Assembly: GCA_963921195.1 (NCBI GenBank)
Contig: OY992537.1
Span: 179,196,065-179,260,064, forward strand
DNA from: Pegoplata infirma
Taxonomy: Eukaryota > Arthropoda > Insecta > Diptera > Anthomyiidae
Direction: 5' to 3'
DNA length: 64,000 bases
A model generated the notes under the pieces. That model ran no database searches, was not told where the DNA came from, and worked only from the letters and a program-made list of their open reading frames with translations. Each line of letters opens with the position of its first letter. The first letter of the stretch is position 1. A program made the translations under genes and the position numbers. This document shows positions 36,740-47,723 of the stretch, in pieces.

Positions 36740-38935
36740 AAGAACAATTTTCTATAGAAACTTTCTCAAAGGCAATTTTTCTATATAAAATTTCTAAAAG
36801 AGAGATTTTCTATATAATTTCTAACAGGCAATTTTTCTATAGAAAATTTCTCAAAGACAATTCTTCTATAGAAACTGTCTCAAAGACAATTTTTCTATAG
36901 AAAATTTCTCAAAGACAATTTTTTTATAAAAAATTTCTGAGAGACAATTTTTCTACAGAAAATTTCTGAAAGACAATTCTTCTATAGAAAATTTCTTAAA
37001 GACAATTTTTTTATAGAAATTTTCTCAAAGACAATTTTTCTATAGAAAGTTTCTCAAAGACAATTCTTTAATAGAAACTGTCTCAAAGACAATTTTTCTA
37101 TAGAAAATTTCTCAAAGACAATTTTTTTATAGAAAATTTCTGAGAGACAATTTTTCTACAGAAAATTTCTGAAAGACAATTTTTCTATAGAAAATTTCTT
37201 AGAGACAATTTTTTTATAGAAATTTTCTCAAAGACAATTCTTCTATAGAAAATTTCTGAAAGACAATTTTTCTATAGAAACTTTCTAAACGACAATACTT
37301 CTATAGAAAATTTCTAAAAGATAATTTTTCGATAGAAAATTTCTGGAAGAATATTTTTCTATAGAAAATTTCTGAAAGATAATTTTTTATATATCAAATT
37401 TTTTTATAGAAAATTTCTCAAATACAATTTTTCTATAGAAAATTTCTCAAAGATAATTCTTTAATAGAAAATTTCTCAAAGACAATTCTTTAATAGAAAA
37501 TTTTTTAAAGATAATTTTTCTATAGAAAATTTAACAAATATAATTTTACCATAGAAAATTTCTGAAAAGCAATTTTTTTATAGAAAATTTCTCAAAGACA
37601 ATTTTTCTATAGAATATTTTTCAAAGACAATTTTTCTACAGAATCTTTTTCAAAGACAATTCTTCTATAGAAAATTTCTGAAAGACAATTTTTCTATAGA
37701 AAATTTTTGGAAGAAAAATTTTCTATATCAAATTTCTTAAAGACAATTTTTCTGTAGAAAATTTCTAAAAGAGAGATTTTTTATAGAAAATTTCTAACAG
37801 ATAATTTTTCTATAAAAAATTTCTGAAAGACAGGTTTTCTATAGAAAATTTCTCAAAAACAATTTTCCTATAGAATAGGTCTCAAAGAGAATTTTTCTAC
37901 AGGAACTTTTTTAAAGACAATCTTTCTATGGAAACTTTCTCGAACACAATTTTTCTATATAAAATTTTTGAAAGACAGGTTTTCTAAAGAAAATTTTTGA
38001 AAGAAAATCTTTCAATTTTTCTATAGAAAAGTTCTGGAAGACAACTTTCCATAGAAGAATTCTCAAAGTTAATTATTCTATAGAAAATTTCTCAAAGACA
38101 ATTTTTCTATAGAATTTTCCTATAGAAAAATTTTGAAAGACAATTATTCAATAGAAAATTTCTCAAAGACAATTTTTCTTTAGAAAATTTTTGAGAGAAG
38201 TTTTTTTTTTAGAAAATTTTTGAAAGACAATTTTCCATAGAAAAGTTCTCAAAGACAATTATTCTATAGAAAATTTCTCAAAGACAATTTTTCTATAGAA
38301 AATTTCTGAGAGAAATTTTTCTATAGAAAATTTTTGAAAGACAATTTTCCATAGAAAAATTCTCAAAGACAATTATTCTGTAGAAAATTTCTCAAAGACA
38401 GTTTTTCTGAGAGAATATTTTTCTATAGAAAATTTCTCAAAGACAATTCTTCTATAGAAAAATTCTGAAAGACAATTCTTCTATAGAAAATGTCTGACAG
38501 AAAATGTTTCTACAGAAAATTTCTGAAAGTCAATTTTTCTATAGAAATACAATTCTTCTTTAGAAAATTTCTGAAAGACAATTTTTCTATAGAAATTTTC
38601 TGAAAGGCAATACTTCTATAGAAAATTTTTGAAATACAATTTTTCTATAGAAACTTTCCCAAAGACAATTTTTTTACTGAAAATTTCTTAAAGATTATTC
38701 TTCAATAGAAAATTTCTTGAAGACAATTTTTCTATAAAAACTTTCTGAAAGACAATTTTTCTTTAGAAAATTTTTCAAATACAATTTTTTTATAGAAAAT
38801 TTCTGAAAGGCAATTCTTGTATGGAACATTTTTGAAAGACAATATTTCTATAGAAACTTTTTCAAAGACAATTTTTCTATAGAAAATTACTCTTTAAAAA
38901 ATTTTGCAAAAACAATTTTTCTTTAGAAAGCTGTC
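36740..38935. repeat. 29-bp minisatellite, left arm
   Basis: About 75 diverged tandem copies of a 29-bp unit, best written CTATAGAAAATTTCTC plus AAAGACAATTTTT. Copies vary by substitution and small indels. The CTATAG core is palindromic. Confidence 0.9.
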
Positions 38936-39269
38936 TTTGTAGATATTTTCTATAGAAAAATTGTAGGAGAAATTTTTTATTCAAAAATTGTCTTTGAGAA
39001 ATTTTTTATAAAAAAATTGCTTTTAGTGATATTTTCTATGGAAAAATTGCTTGAAAATTTCTATAGAAAAATTGTCTTTCAAAAAATTTTCTAAAGAAAA
39101 ATTGTTTTTCAGAATTTTTTTTTTATAGAAAACTTGTCCTTAGAGTTATTTTCTATAGAAGAATTGACTTTGACAAATTTTCTATAGAAAAAGTGTCTTT
39201 GTGAAATTTTCTATAGACAAATTTTCCTTGAGTAATTTTTTCTGGGAAATTTTCTAGAGAAAAATTGTC
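38936..39269. repeat. 29-bp minisatellite, right arm part 1 (inverted)
   Basis: The same repeat in reverse complement (AAATTGTCTTTGAGAAATTTT with CTATAG), following the left arm head to head. It is more diverged than the left arm and interrupted at 39,271 by a nested element. Confidence 0.85.
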
Positions 39270-39271
39270 TG

Positions 39272-40380
39272 CACTGAGGGAAAAACGCATAGTTAAATTA
39301 AAAATTTTCATTTTTGATTTTAAAATTCTACATTATTTTCAAAAAATTTTATTATTTATACTGAAATATGTTGACTTAAAAATAAATATTTTTGTTTTAA
39401 AGTTGTTAACCTCTTAATTTAAAAATGAATAATCTTAAATTTATTATGCTGTCGTAAAAAATCGTTACAAATTCGAATTATTGTCAATTCAAATTTTCAT
39501 TTTAAAAACAACATTGTTTCATTTTCAATTTGATGTTAAACAATTTAAATTTTAGTTGTGAATTGACATTTCGAAATCATATGTCAAATTTTAAGATGAA
39601 AACATTTTCAATTTGAACATATTCATTTTAAGAAAATGTATTGCGTCATTGCGTAATTTTTGCAAAACAAATGGAAATTTTTGTTAAAAAATTTATAATT
39701 TAATTTCTAAGATATATGTGTGTAAAAAATGGAATTTGGAAAATATCTATAAGTAATGGTAAGTTATAAAATTTAATATGTTTTTTTTTTTGTTATCTAA
39801 AATGATGTTGTTTTTCTTTGGTTTAGGAGCTTCTTTTGTTTAAGGGCGTTGTCGTGGAAAAAATAATTGATGAGAATTATTAAATTAACTTTACAGTTCA
39901 ATTCCCGGAGAGGAAAATAATTAAGTTTAAGGAGGTTAAGTATAATAGTAAAATTTTTAAGTAATATAAATTTTTACCCCAGTCCATATAGTCTGATTAC
40001 AGCGTTTATCATTTTACGAGGCTACATAGACTGGGTTTCACATACAAAACAAATCACAAATCTTATACTGTATATTATTTTATATAATTTTAAATAAATT
40101 GTTTAGTTTAAAAATAAAAAAAAATGTTTTAATTAATAAAATAAAATGGTATGGAACAACATAAAAATAAAATTATATCAACCTCAAATCAAAAATTTCT
40201 CAATTTTAAATTAAAAATGAAGAATTTTGATTTTAAAACGTTTGTTTTTATTCGCCGATTTTAAAAATGAAAATAAACATTTTCAAATTAAGCAAAAACA
40301 AAGTTTGTTGACTTTTGTCACTGTTTTCTTTTTATTTTGAGATTGTTTCTGCTTGATTTGAAATTTTTTTTTTCTTAGTG
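39272..40380. mobile_element. 1.1-kb element nested in the minisatellite
   Basis: Sequence unlike the repeat, with ends CACTGAGGGAAAAA and, reverse-complemented, CACTAAGAAAAAAA. TG flanks both sides (39,270-39,271 and 40,381-40,382), and removing the element restores a normal repeat copy (ATTGTCTGAGAAATTTT). AT-rich, with no coding sequence. Superfamily not determined. Confidence 0.65.
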
Positions 40381-40880
40381 TGAGAAATTTTCTATAGAAC
40401 AATTGTTTTTGGGAAACTTTCTATAGAAAATTGTCTGAGAAATTTTCTATAGAATTGTCTGAGAAATTTTCTATAGAACAATTGTTTTTGAGAAATTTTG
40501 AAATGTTTTGTGAAAATTTTTTATAGAAAAATGTTCAGACTCCGTCCATTTTTTCTATAGAAAATTTTTAAGTTTCTGAGACGTTTTTTTTTTCTATAGA
40601 AAAAAGTTTCAAATCCTAAGATATTTTTTCGATAGAAAAATTGTCAGATTCTTTGACACTTGTTCAAAAATTCTATAATTTTGTGAAATTTTTTCTATAG
40701 AAAAATTCTCGAATTCTGAGACATTTTTCCAATAGAAAAAGTCTTGCATTTTGAGACAATTTTTCTATAAAAGTTTCAAATTCTGAAAAAAAAATTTATA
40801 GAAAAAATCTCAGATTCTCAGACAATTTTTCTTTAGAACAATTTTTTAATTCTGAGACAATTTTTCTGTAGAATGTACCA
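40381..40880. repeat. 29-bp minisatellite, right arm part 2 (inverted)
   Basis: Continuation of the inverted arm beyond the nested element, with increasing decay (CTATAGAAAAA with GTC/TCAGATTCTGAGA variants) until about 40,880. Unique AT-rich sequence follows to the element end. Confidence 0.75.
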
Positions 40881-41826
40881 GATTGTGAGACCAAGGTCTA
40901 GGGTTTTTTAATTGATTATTATGTATTAAACTTTTACCTCTGCTGAAACACTTGAGGCATGATTGGGTTCTCTTAAATTTGTTTTGTATCCCGTTCCTTA
41001 AAATGTAAACTGTAAAAAATTTCCGATTTAAAGTGTGTGGCGGATGCCGCAAATGTTCTGATAAACCACCACCGTCTGCAACTGAAAGTTAATATTTTGG
41101 TTAATATACGTTTAGCAAATATATAAACACATTCGTTTTGCTTACCTTTTTAATTAATGAAAAAAATTACTTCCTCATGTTTTTTATAAAAAATTAAAGA
41201 CAATGTGTTGTCAATATGTTGCTTACAATGTGGCATTAATTTGTCGACTTTATTGAATTAAATTTATTTATATTTATAAAAAAAAAACTTAGGTAAAAGA
41301 TTCAAGTTTGTGTAGGTTAAATTTGATATTGTATACAATGCTATTTTACAAAATAAATGTCACATACAATTTAGTCAAAACTTGAGCAATTTCTTGAACT
41401 CAATATAAAAAAAATTTACCTAAGTCACATTAGACTGTTTAACACTAGTTATTTTTTTGGGTGTATTTGGGAATTTAAATTTTACAAAATAAAATTTTAA
41501 AAAATATTTTTCACTGAAAATTTACGATTTGTACGAGAATTTTTTTTTTAATAATTTTTTTGAACAAACCGAATATTTTTATTGAAAATCTATAAAAATA
41601 TTATAAGCAAAACGTTTTTAGATGCACACACACAACCACCATATTCTTTTTTCATTACTTGAGTATTTCATTTTAGTCTGTCACTATGTTTAGCTTTTAT
41701 ATACAGAACAACGCACAAAATGTTTTGTAGTTTAATTCTGTTTTTTTGCTTTTGCATCTTTTTGTTATTTTTTTGGACAAAACAAAAATTTTATTAGAAA
41801 TCTATTCAAATTTTACACATTTTATT

Positions 41827-42607
41827 CTCCCGCCACTGGTAACGATCTTGACGCGATGTGGGAGCTTACGTGCACATTGGTTGAATTTCGGTCTTGGTCG
41901 TTAAAAGAAGTCTTCTTTTAACGTCAAAGACAGAAAATCGCGAATGGCACAACCAAAGGTTACCAACCCCCCCTTGAAGTAGTGAGTACTGCAGAGTACC
42001 ATGACGCGTAAGATAGCTTATTCTATTGAAAGTAGCCATAGCCTCTCTGGTATCTAGGACCGACCATACGTGGTGAAGAGCCACACCCTGTCTATTAAGG
42101 TACCTGCAGGTGGAACAATGTTGTATGCAGTATCCGGTTGCACTGACAATGTAATTGGGTCCTGTATGCAATATTGGGTCATCTGTAGGGCCCTTTTATA
42201 ACAAAATATGACGGATCTAGAGCGGAATCTCAATAAAATTCCCGTAATCCCCGGTGTTATCTGGACCGTGCCCATGGGATGAATAGCACTACGTTAGTGT
42301 GTTTTTGAACGGAGGCCTCCAAGGAACTGGCGAACCTTGGTTGTATTAGCTCGCTGGCAGTAAAGGGCTCTGCTGTCAAGCGTCTGTTGTTAATCCCTTA
42401 TTTTCTTTTCTTTAAGCTTGATTTACACGTTAACTACCCTTGACTACCCTTATCTACTATTTCCCAGTATTGGAGGATAGCAATTGTCAAATTCAAATAA
42501 TTTTTCATACAAAATTATTTAAACCCGGCAAACCGTATCACCAATACTGGGAAATAGTAGATAAGGGTGGTCAAGGGTAGTTAACGTGTAAACTGCCCTT
42601 TATACAG
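41827..42607 (+). promoter_or_regulatory. 5' UTR of the retrotransposon (presumed internal promoter)
   Basis: About 780 bp without a sense ORF upstream of ORF1. Elements of this group are transcribed from a promoter inside the 5' end, so promoter function is inferred from family knowledge. It contains a 171-bp hairpin (42,422-42,592) ending 15 bp before the ORF1 ATG. Confidence 0.55.
42422..42592. repeat. 52-bp inverted repeat (hairpin) in the retrotransposon leader
   Basis: Arms 42,422-42,473 and 42,541-42,592 are reverse complements with one mismatch. They start TTTACACGTTAACTACCC and are separated by a 67-bp loop. It could be a small MITE inserted in the retrotransposon leader, although no target duplication is evident, or a structural part of the leader RNA. 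Confidence 0.85.
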
Positions 42608-44023
42608 ATGGATTCAACTAACCAAAGTTTAAATGAGAAAACTTTAATACAAAGTCAGGTTGAAGTAAACCTATCAACTGGGGATAAAGAGATTCAAGGT
42701 CTCAATAATCCAGTCGAACAAATGGATGTAGTTGAACATATAGTGGACTTAGGTCTCAATGATGTTGAAACTAATATCCCAACGGATGATGAGGATGAAC
42801 TACTAAATTCTCAACCTAAACCAGCCGGTGATGAAGTAGAAGGCGTAAAGACAAACCCAATGTCTGACAAGATCAAACTAAGTGGTGCTGCTCGGAAACG
42901 TCTTAAAATTTATCTAGATGATGGTATTGACATCGATGTAGCTCGTATGCTTTGTAAGAAGCCAATGCGTGAAGCTCGGAAAGAGGTGCAGGAGCTTACA
43001 TCGAGTAGAAAACGGGTAAGATCGAATGGTTCCACGCCAACAGAGGAAAAACACCCCCCAAAACGGGCCGCTGAAATTGATGTTGATGGTACTCCCCGCA
43101 AAGCTGCAGTTAAACCAGCGTTGCCGACCGCACAAAAGGAACCTCCTCAACAACAGAAAAAAGCAGCGGTACCCTCCTTCAAGGAAGTCGTCACTAGTAC
43201 GAAGATTGGCGTAATTCCGCCTGATTTCCCTAAAACAAGATGGTCGAACAATCAACTTGAGGCCATTCAGGAAGCTGTATTGGGCAAGATTGTGGAGCTG
43301 AGAAAAGGTACTGTGAAACCTAGCTTCTCTAGCTGCACCTTTAAGCCTGGTTGGCTTGCATTCGCCTGTCGCGACAACGATACGGTGCAGTGGTTAAGGG
43401 ATCATGTCCCTACTCTACAGCCATGGAGCGAGGCCGTATTGAAAGTTGTAGCGGAAGACGACGTGCCAAAGGCCCAGGTCTTTATAGGGTATTTCCCTGA
43501 GAAGGCTGATAAGTCCAATGATCTAATCCTTGGACTGCTCGAGGGTCAGAACTGTGACCTTTCTGTTGAGTATTGGAAGGTGCTAAAAAGGGTGATTAAA
43601 GGTGGGATCATAGAACTCACCTTATCTATTGACCCAATATCAGCGCAGGTACTACAGCAGAAAGGTAACAAGGTGAACTATGGGTATGGATCAGTGCTTG
43701 TCAGACCCACTCGTCCACAACATGAGGTCGCGCACGGCATACCCAGTACGGCGAAAGCAACTACTTCGTCAGCATCGGGGAAATCTGACAAAGGAGTAAA
43801 CCAGAACTCCGCTCTGTCAGAAGAACCATGTTGTTCGAAGAACATTGCCAAGCCAAGTTCTTCCAGGCCCTCGGTCAGCAAAAAGACCGGAAATCAGGGA
43901 CACCGCGAGTCGAATACATCAAGACCTCGCAAGTGCGAAAGAGGCTCGGCTGAGGAAGCAGCGCTCCTGAACTCCAACAGAGGCAGGAAAATGGCGAAGC
44001 GCGCCTCGAAACCTAAGCGCTAA
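42608..44023 (+). CDS. ORF1 (gag-like) protein of LOA-type retrotransposon
   Basis: A 471-residue protein that in this family binds element RNA and forms the ribonucleoprotein that carries it to the nucleus. Residues about 1-90 are acidic and low complexity. An LSGAARKRLK motif at 91-100 followed by a predicted helical segment is typical of LOA-group ORF1 proteins. Residues about 210-385 form the conserved globular part (with WLRDHVP, GYFPEKAD and VLVRPTRP). The C-terminal 80 residues are Ser/Lys/Arg-rich. No CCHC zinc knuckles are visible. The first ATG after the leader hairpin is taken as start. The TAA stop is one base before the ORF2 ATG. Intact, with no frameshift. Confidence 0.88.
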   Translation: MDSTNQSLNEKTLIQSQVEVNLSTGDKEIQGLNNPVEQMDVVEHIVDLGLNDVETNIPTDDEDELLNSQPKPAGDEVEGVKTNPMSDKIKLSGAARKRLKIYLDDGIDIDVARMLCKKPMREARKEVQELTSSRKRVRSNGSTPTEEKHPPKRAAEIDVDGTPRKAAVKPALPTAQKEPPQQQKKAAVPSFKEVVTSTKIGVIPPDFPKTRWSNNQLEAIQEAVLGKIVELRKGTVKPSFSSCTFKPGWLAFACRDNDTVQWLRDHVPTLQPWSEAVLKVVAEDDVPKAQVFIGYFPEKADKSNDLILGLLEGQNCDLSVEYWKVLKRVIKGGIIELTLSIDPISAQVLQQKGNKVNYGYGSVLVRPTRPQHEVAHGIPSTAKATTSSASGKSDKGVNQNSALSEEPCCSKNIAKPSSSRPSVSKKTGNQGHRESNTSRPRKCERGSAEEAALLNSNRGRKMAKRASKPKR

Positions 44024-44024
44024 A

Positions 44025-47000
44025 ATGTCACCTTCCAAAGGTAAGACACCAAGGCACCTAAAGTGCCTTCAGGTGAACCTTCACCATGCCAAGGTGGCAT
44101 CACACGTGCTCAACAGAAGGTTCACCAAAGACGACCTGGACGTCCTTTTTATCCAGGAGCCTTGGATAAACAACAGAGTCATCAATGGGCTCACTGCAAA
44201 GCAAGGTAAACTTATTTACAATTCCCAACATGATAGGCCTAGAGCGGCCTTATTTATTAGGAATAATATAACATTTCTTCCAATTTCAGAGTTTATTCTT
44301 GGGGACTTGGTGGCGATATTGGCAAATGTGCCTTCTCTCTCAGGGGATCACGAGGTAGTCATTGCTTCTGCCTATCTGCCAGGTGAGTTCACTACAGCTC
44401 CAACCTCGGAGGTCAAGGCCTTCGTGGAGTACTGCAGCGGGAGGAATCTGAGCTGGATCCTCTGTTGTGATGCAAATGCGCACCACACAAATTGGGGAAG
44501 CACTGATATAAATAAAAGAGGTGAGTCACTTTTGGAATTTATATTTAAACATAATATTAACATTGCGAATCGGGGAAATGAACCCACATTTAGAAATGTA
44601 GTTAGATCAGAGGTCTTAGATCTCACTCTCACTAGTTCTAATATGGGGTTTGCAATCTCTAACTGGCATGTGTCCGACGAACCTTCTATGTCCGATCACC
44701 AACATTTGGTTTTTGACGTAGTGGGTGCGGTGGGCACTGAACAGAGATATCGCAATCCTAGGAAAACTAACTGGGATAACTTCCGTTTGCATTTAGAAGC
44801 AAATGCGAATCAATCAGGGGAGCTTATAAAAAGCTCGGTAAGCATTGATCAGGAGGCATATGATTTACAGTCAAATATTAAACTTGCTTTCGATAGGAGT
44901 TGTCCTTTAAGGGCCAGGAAGGTGAAGAGAGATGTTCCATGGTGGAACGATGGTCTTGAGGAACTCAGACAGGAAGCTAGGAGACTATTCAATAGGGCAA
45001 AACAAACAGGCGACTGGGTGACCTACAAAACTGCACTTACTGAATACAATAGGGAAATCCGTAAGTCCAAGAGGGCTACGTGGCACAACTTCTGTGAGAA
45101 AATTGATGATCTCCCAGAAGCTGTGCGGCTTCAGAAAGCTCTTTCACAGGACCACACTAATGGTCTTTGCACTCTGAAAAGACCGGATGGTTCCTACACT
45201 ACATCATCCAATGAAACCTGTAAGCTTCTATTGGAAACACACTTTCCTGGGTGCACGGCCGGAGATGATTCTATGCCTGTTTTAAGAAATCCCTCTTTAA
45301 TAGGCCGAGACATCCGTCTAACGGCCAACATCTTTAGGAAAGAACGGGTTCATTGGGCGATAGAAAATTTTTCCTCTTTCAAATCACCTGGACCGGACGG
45401 TATCTATCCATGTCTGCTTCAGAAAGGGGGTAATTTAATTATCCCACAACTGATCAGCTTATTTAGATCAAGCCTTCTATTTGGCTATGTCCCACGTCCA
45501 TGGAGGGAGGTAAATGTGGTTTTTATACCTAAGATAGGAAAGAAATCTGAACATCTGGCTAAGTCTTTTAGACCAATTAGCCTTAGCTCATTCTTTCTTA
45601 AAACGATGGAGAAACTGTTGGATTACTTTATCAGGGAAACCTGTTTGATACGCAAACCAATACATAAGTATCAGTTTGCGTACCAACAAGGCAAATCTAC
45701 TGAAACTGCGGTCCATCATGTTGTCACATCAATAGAGAAGGCACTGGATGCGAAACAAATCGCCCTCTGTGCCTTCATTGATATACAGGGAGCCTTTGAC
45801 AATACATCTTATGATGCTATTAAGAGGGCTATGCTAAGAAAGGATGTTCCTTTACTTATCATAAATTGGATCCTGGAGATGCTCATCTCCAGAGTCATCA
45901 CGCTCAATCTCGGTAACACATCTATGACGGTCAATGCAACTAGAGGCTGCCCTCAAGGGGGTGTTTTGTCGCCACTGTTGTGGACATTGGTCATAGATGA
46001 TTTACTCGATGAGCTTAATAATTCTGGTTTTAGAACCTACGGTTATGCGGATGATCTTGTGATTTCGGTCAGTGGGTGGCATACGCCAACTATCTCTGAT
46101 CGGATGCAACAAGCACTCAACATGACCTTAAAATGGTGTCAGGAAAGGGGATTGACTATTAATCCATCTAAAACAACACTGATACCCTTTACTAGAAGAA
46201 GGATTGTTGACTTGTCCATGCCTAAAATAGATGGCGTCACGATAGGTTTTTCGGATGAAGTGAAATATTTAGGGATAACACTTGACAAGTCTCTGACATG
46301 GACTCCTCATCTGAACAAGACAACCAAAAAAGCTACCAGGGCAATTTACGCCTGCCAAAGGCTATTTGGAAGGACATGGGGGCTTAAGCCTCACATGATA
46401 TATTGGTCATTTCTTACGATCGTAAGACCAATGATCACCTATGCAGCTCTGGTTTGGTGGCCAAAAGTGGAACAGAGCACGGCCAGATCTATACTGGACA
46501 AGGTATATCGTCTGGCCTGCATCGGCATAACAGGGGCGGGAAAATCCTGTCCAACTTATGCCATGGGGGCTATGCTAAACATCCCACCTCTACATATATC
46601 TGTAAAGGAGGATGCTAGCAGAAGTGTCACCAGACTACCGGAATTTGGGAACATAATGGGCGGGGACCTTCAGGGCCACATGAAGATAGCGGGACGATTC
46701 ATAGGGGACCCATACGCTAAGATCTCTGACAGAATGCTACCCAAACAAGTCTTTATAAGACATTTTAGAATTGATATTCCTGAAAGGAGCATATGGTCTA
46801 CTAACTCTTGGAATCCAGAACCAGGATCTCAAGTGTGGTTTACTGATGGCTCAAAACAGACCAATGGGGATACTGGTGCGGGGATTTTCGGTCCGAATTT
46901 CCAACGCGCACTACCTTTGGGGAAATCCCCATCGATATTTCAGGCAGAACTTTATGCCATATATATATGTGTGTCCGAATGTTTACGTAGGTGCACAAAA

Positions 47001-47651
47001 AGGACAAACATATATATACTATCTGACAGTCAAGCAGCATTGAAGGCTTTATCAGCCTACGATGTATCTTCGAAACTTGTCATGGATTGTATTCTTTCCC
47101 TAAACGAACTAGGCCGTAACAATGAACTTACTCTCAGTTGGGTCCCGGGCCATGAGGGGCACCTGGGCAACGAACGGGCAGACTGTTTGGCCAATTGTGG
47201 TGCAAGTCGCCCTTTTATCGGTCCGGAACCCTTCTGTGGTTTGCCCATTGGGCATATCAGGGAAAGTTTACGATCATGGAGAGAATCTGAATTTGCCAAT
47301 CACTGGAACCATTGTTCTGGACAGCGTCAGGCAAAAAGATTTAAATCTCCATCCCCTGGGGTATCTAAACGACTACTAAATCTCGACAAAAAGGATCTAA
47401 GGATTCTAACTGGTTACCTCACTGGACATTGTAATCTTCGCTATCAACTTAGGAAGAAAAATTTATCGGACACTGAAATATGTAGATTCTGTGAAATTGA
47501 CGCCGAAACGGCGGAACACATCCTTTGTGAGTGCCCAAGACTCAACATCAGACGAATTCGACATCTAGGGCGACATTCATTAACTCCAAGTGACATATGG
47601 GAATCCATGCCAAATAGGATACTTGGCTTTATCAAAAGCCTTAACTTATAG
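44025..47651 (+). CDS. ORF2 polyprotein: endonuclease, reverse transcriptase, RNase H
   Basis: A 1208-residue enzyme that nicks target DNA, copies the element RNA and degrades the template. Residues about 10-230 are an apurinic-type endonuclease (LQVNLHHAK near 15, FIQEPWI near 39, SDHQHLVFD near 222). The reverse transcriptase spans about 450-740, with SPGPDGIYP, the GCPQGGVLSPLLW block and the catalytic YADD at 674-677. An RNase H domain follows (FTDGS at 939-943, AELYAI, LSDSQAAL, then VPGHEGHLGNERAD). A C-terminal CRFC-x(9)-H-x(3)-C zinc-binding motif lies near 1154. All expected catalytic residues are present. The ATG sits one base after the ORF1 stop, which suggests translation by termination-reinitiation. 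Confidence 0.93.
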   Translation: MSPSKGKTPRHLKCLQVNLHHAKVASHVLNRRFTKDDLDVLFIQEPWINNRVINGLTAKQGKLIYNSQHDRPRAALFIRNNITFLPISEFILGDLVAILANVPSLSGDHEVVIASAYLPGEFTTAPTSEVKAFVEYCSGRNLSWILCCDANAHHTNWGSTDINKRGESLLEFIFKHNINIANRGNEPTFRNVVRSEVLDLTLTSSNMGFAISNWHVSDEPSMSDHQHLVFDVVGAVGTEQRYRNPRKTNWDNFRLHLEANANQSGELIKSSVSIDQEAYDLQSNIKLAFDRSCPLRARKVKRDVPWWNDGLEELRQEARRLFNRAKQTGDWVTYKTALTEYNREIRKSKRATWHNFCEKIDDLPEAVRLQKALSQDHTNGLCTLKRPDGSYTTSSNETCKLLLETHFPGCTAGDDSMPVLRNPSLIGRDIRLTANIFRKERVHWAIENFSSFKSPGPDGIYPCLLQKGGNLIIPQLISLFRSSLLFGYVPRPWREVNVVFIPKIGKKSEHLAKSFRPISLSSFFLKTMEKLLDYFIRETCLIRKPIHKYQFAYQQGKSTETAVHHVVTSIEKALDAKQIALCAFIDIQGAFDNTSYDAIKRAMLRKDVPLLIINWILEMLISRVITLNLGNTSMTVNATRGCPQGGVLSPLLWTLVIDDLLDELNNSGFRTYGYADDLVISVSGWHTPTISDRMQQALNMTLKWCQERGLTINPSKTTLIPFTRRRIVDLSMPKIDGVTIGFSDEVKYLGITLDKSLTWTPHLNKTTKKATRAIYACQRLFGRTWGLKPHMIYWSFLTIVRPMITYAALVWWPKVEQSTARSILDKVYRLACIGITGAGKSCPTYAMGAMLNIPPLHISVKEDASRSVTRLPEFGNIMGGDLQGHMKIAGRFIGDPYAKISDRMLPKQVFIRHFRIDIPERSIWSTNSWNPEPGSQVWFTDGSKQTNGDTGAGIFGPNFQRALPLGKSPSIFQAELYAIYICVSECLRRCTKRTNIYILSDSQAALKALSAYDVSSKLVMDCILSLNELGRNNELTLSWVPGHEGHLGNERADCLANCGASRPFIGPEPFCGLPIGHIRESLRSWRESEFANHWNHCSGQRQAKRFKSPSPGVSKRLLNLDKKDLRILTGYLTGHCNLRYQLRKKNLSDTEICRFCEIDAETAEHILCECPRLNIRRIRHLGRHSLTPSDIWESMPNRILGFIKSLNL

Positions 47652-47723
47652 GGCAACTGCTAGGCTGCACAAAAGATCATATTGGTCGCAGTGCATAGGG
47701 CCTTTTCTAATCTAATCTAATCT
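47652..47723 (+). other. retrotransposon 3' UTR and TAATC tail
   Basis: A 72-bp tail after the ORF2 stop ending in about three TAATC/CTAAT repeats immediately before the target duplication. Short 3' repeats replacing poly(A) are known from LOA and I elements. Confidence 0.8.

Larger units (their letters stand above)
36325..41463. mobile_element. 5.1-kb TA-flanked element filled with inverted minisatellite
   Basis: Insertion in the spacer right of copy 28, flanked by TA (36,323-36,324 and 41,464-41,465) where empty units have a single TA. Inverted ends are CACCCAAAAAAA. Inside are a short subterminal part with TTTACCTAAGTTTTTT, a 2.2-kb minisatellite on one strand, the same repeat in reverse orientation on the right, and a nested element between. 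No transposase frame is present, so mobilisation would need another element. The TA duplication fits the Tc1/mariner-type group. The length of 5139 bp is unusual for a non-autonomous element. Confidence 0.8.
41827..47723 (+). mobile_element. LOA-clade non-LTR retrotransposon, apparently full length
   Basis: Inserted in a type B spacer. The 12-13 bp (T)ACACATTTTATT is duplicated at both ends (ends at 41,826; begins again at 47,724), as expected from target-primed reverse transcription. The 3' end is a short TAATC repeat rather than poly(A). Layout: 5' UTR of about 780 bp, ORF1 (471 aa), ORF2 (1208 aa), short 3' UTR. Domain order endonuclease, reverse transcriptase, RNase H, CCHC and the simple-repeat tail fit the LOA/I part of the Jockey superfamily, LOA being preferred. 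GC content is far above the surrounding array. Both frames are open, so it looks recently inserted. Confidence 0.9.

Noticed and set aside
36740..38935. CRISPR-like repeat array
   Set aside because: There are no unique spacers between repeats; it is a contiguous 29-bp minisatellite in an animal genome.
41866..42275. Minus-strand frames in the retrotransposon leader
   Set aside because: Antisense to the leader, overlapping each other, with no recognised domain.
46403..47299. Short frames overlapping ORF2 on both strands
   Set aside because: Shadows of the reverse transcriptase/RNase H reading frame.
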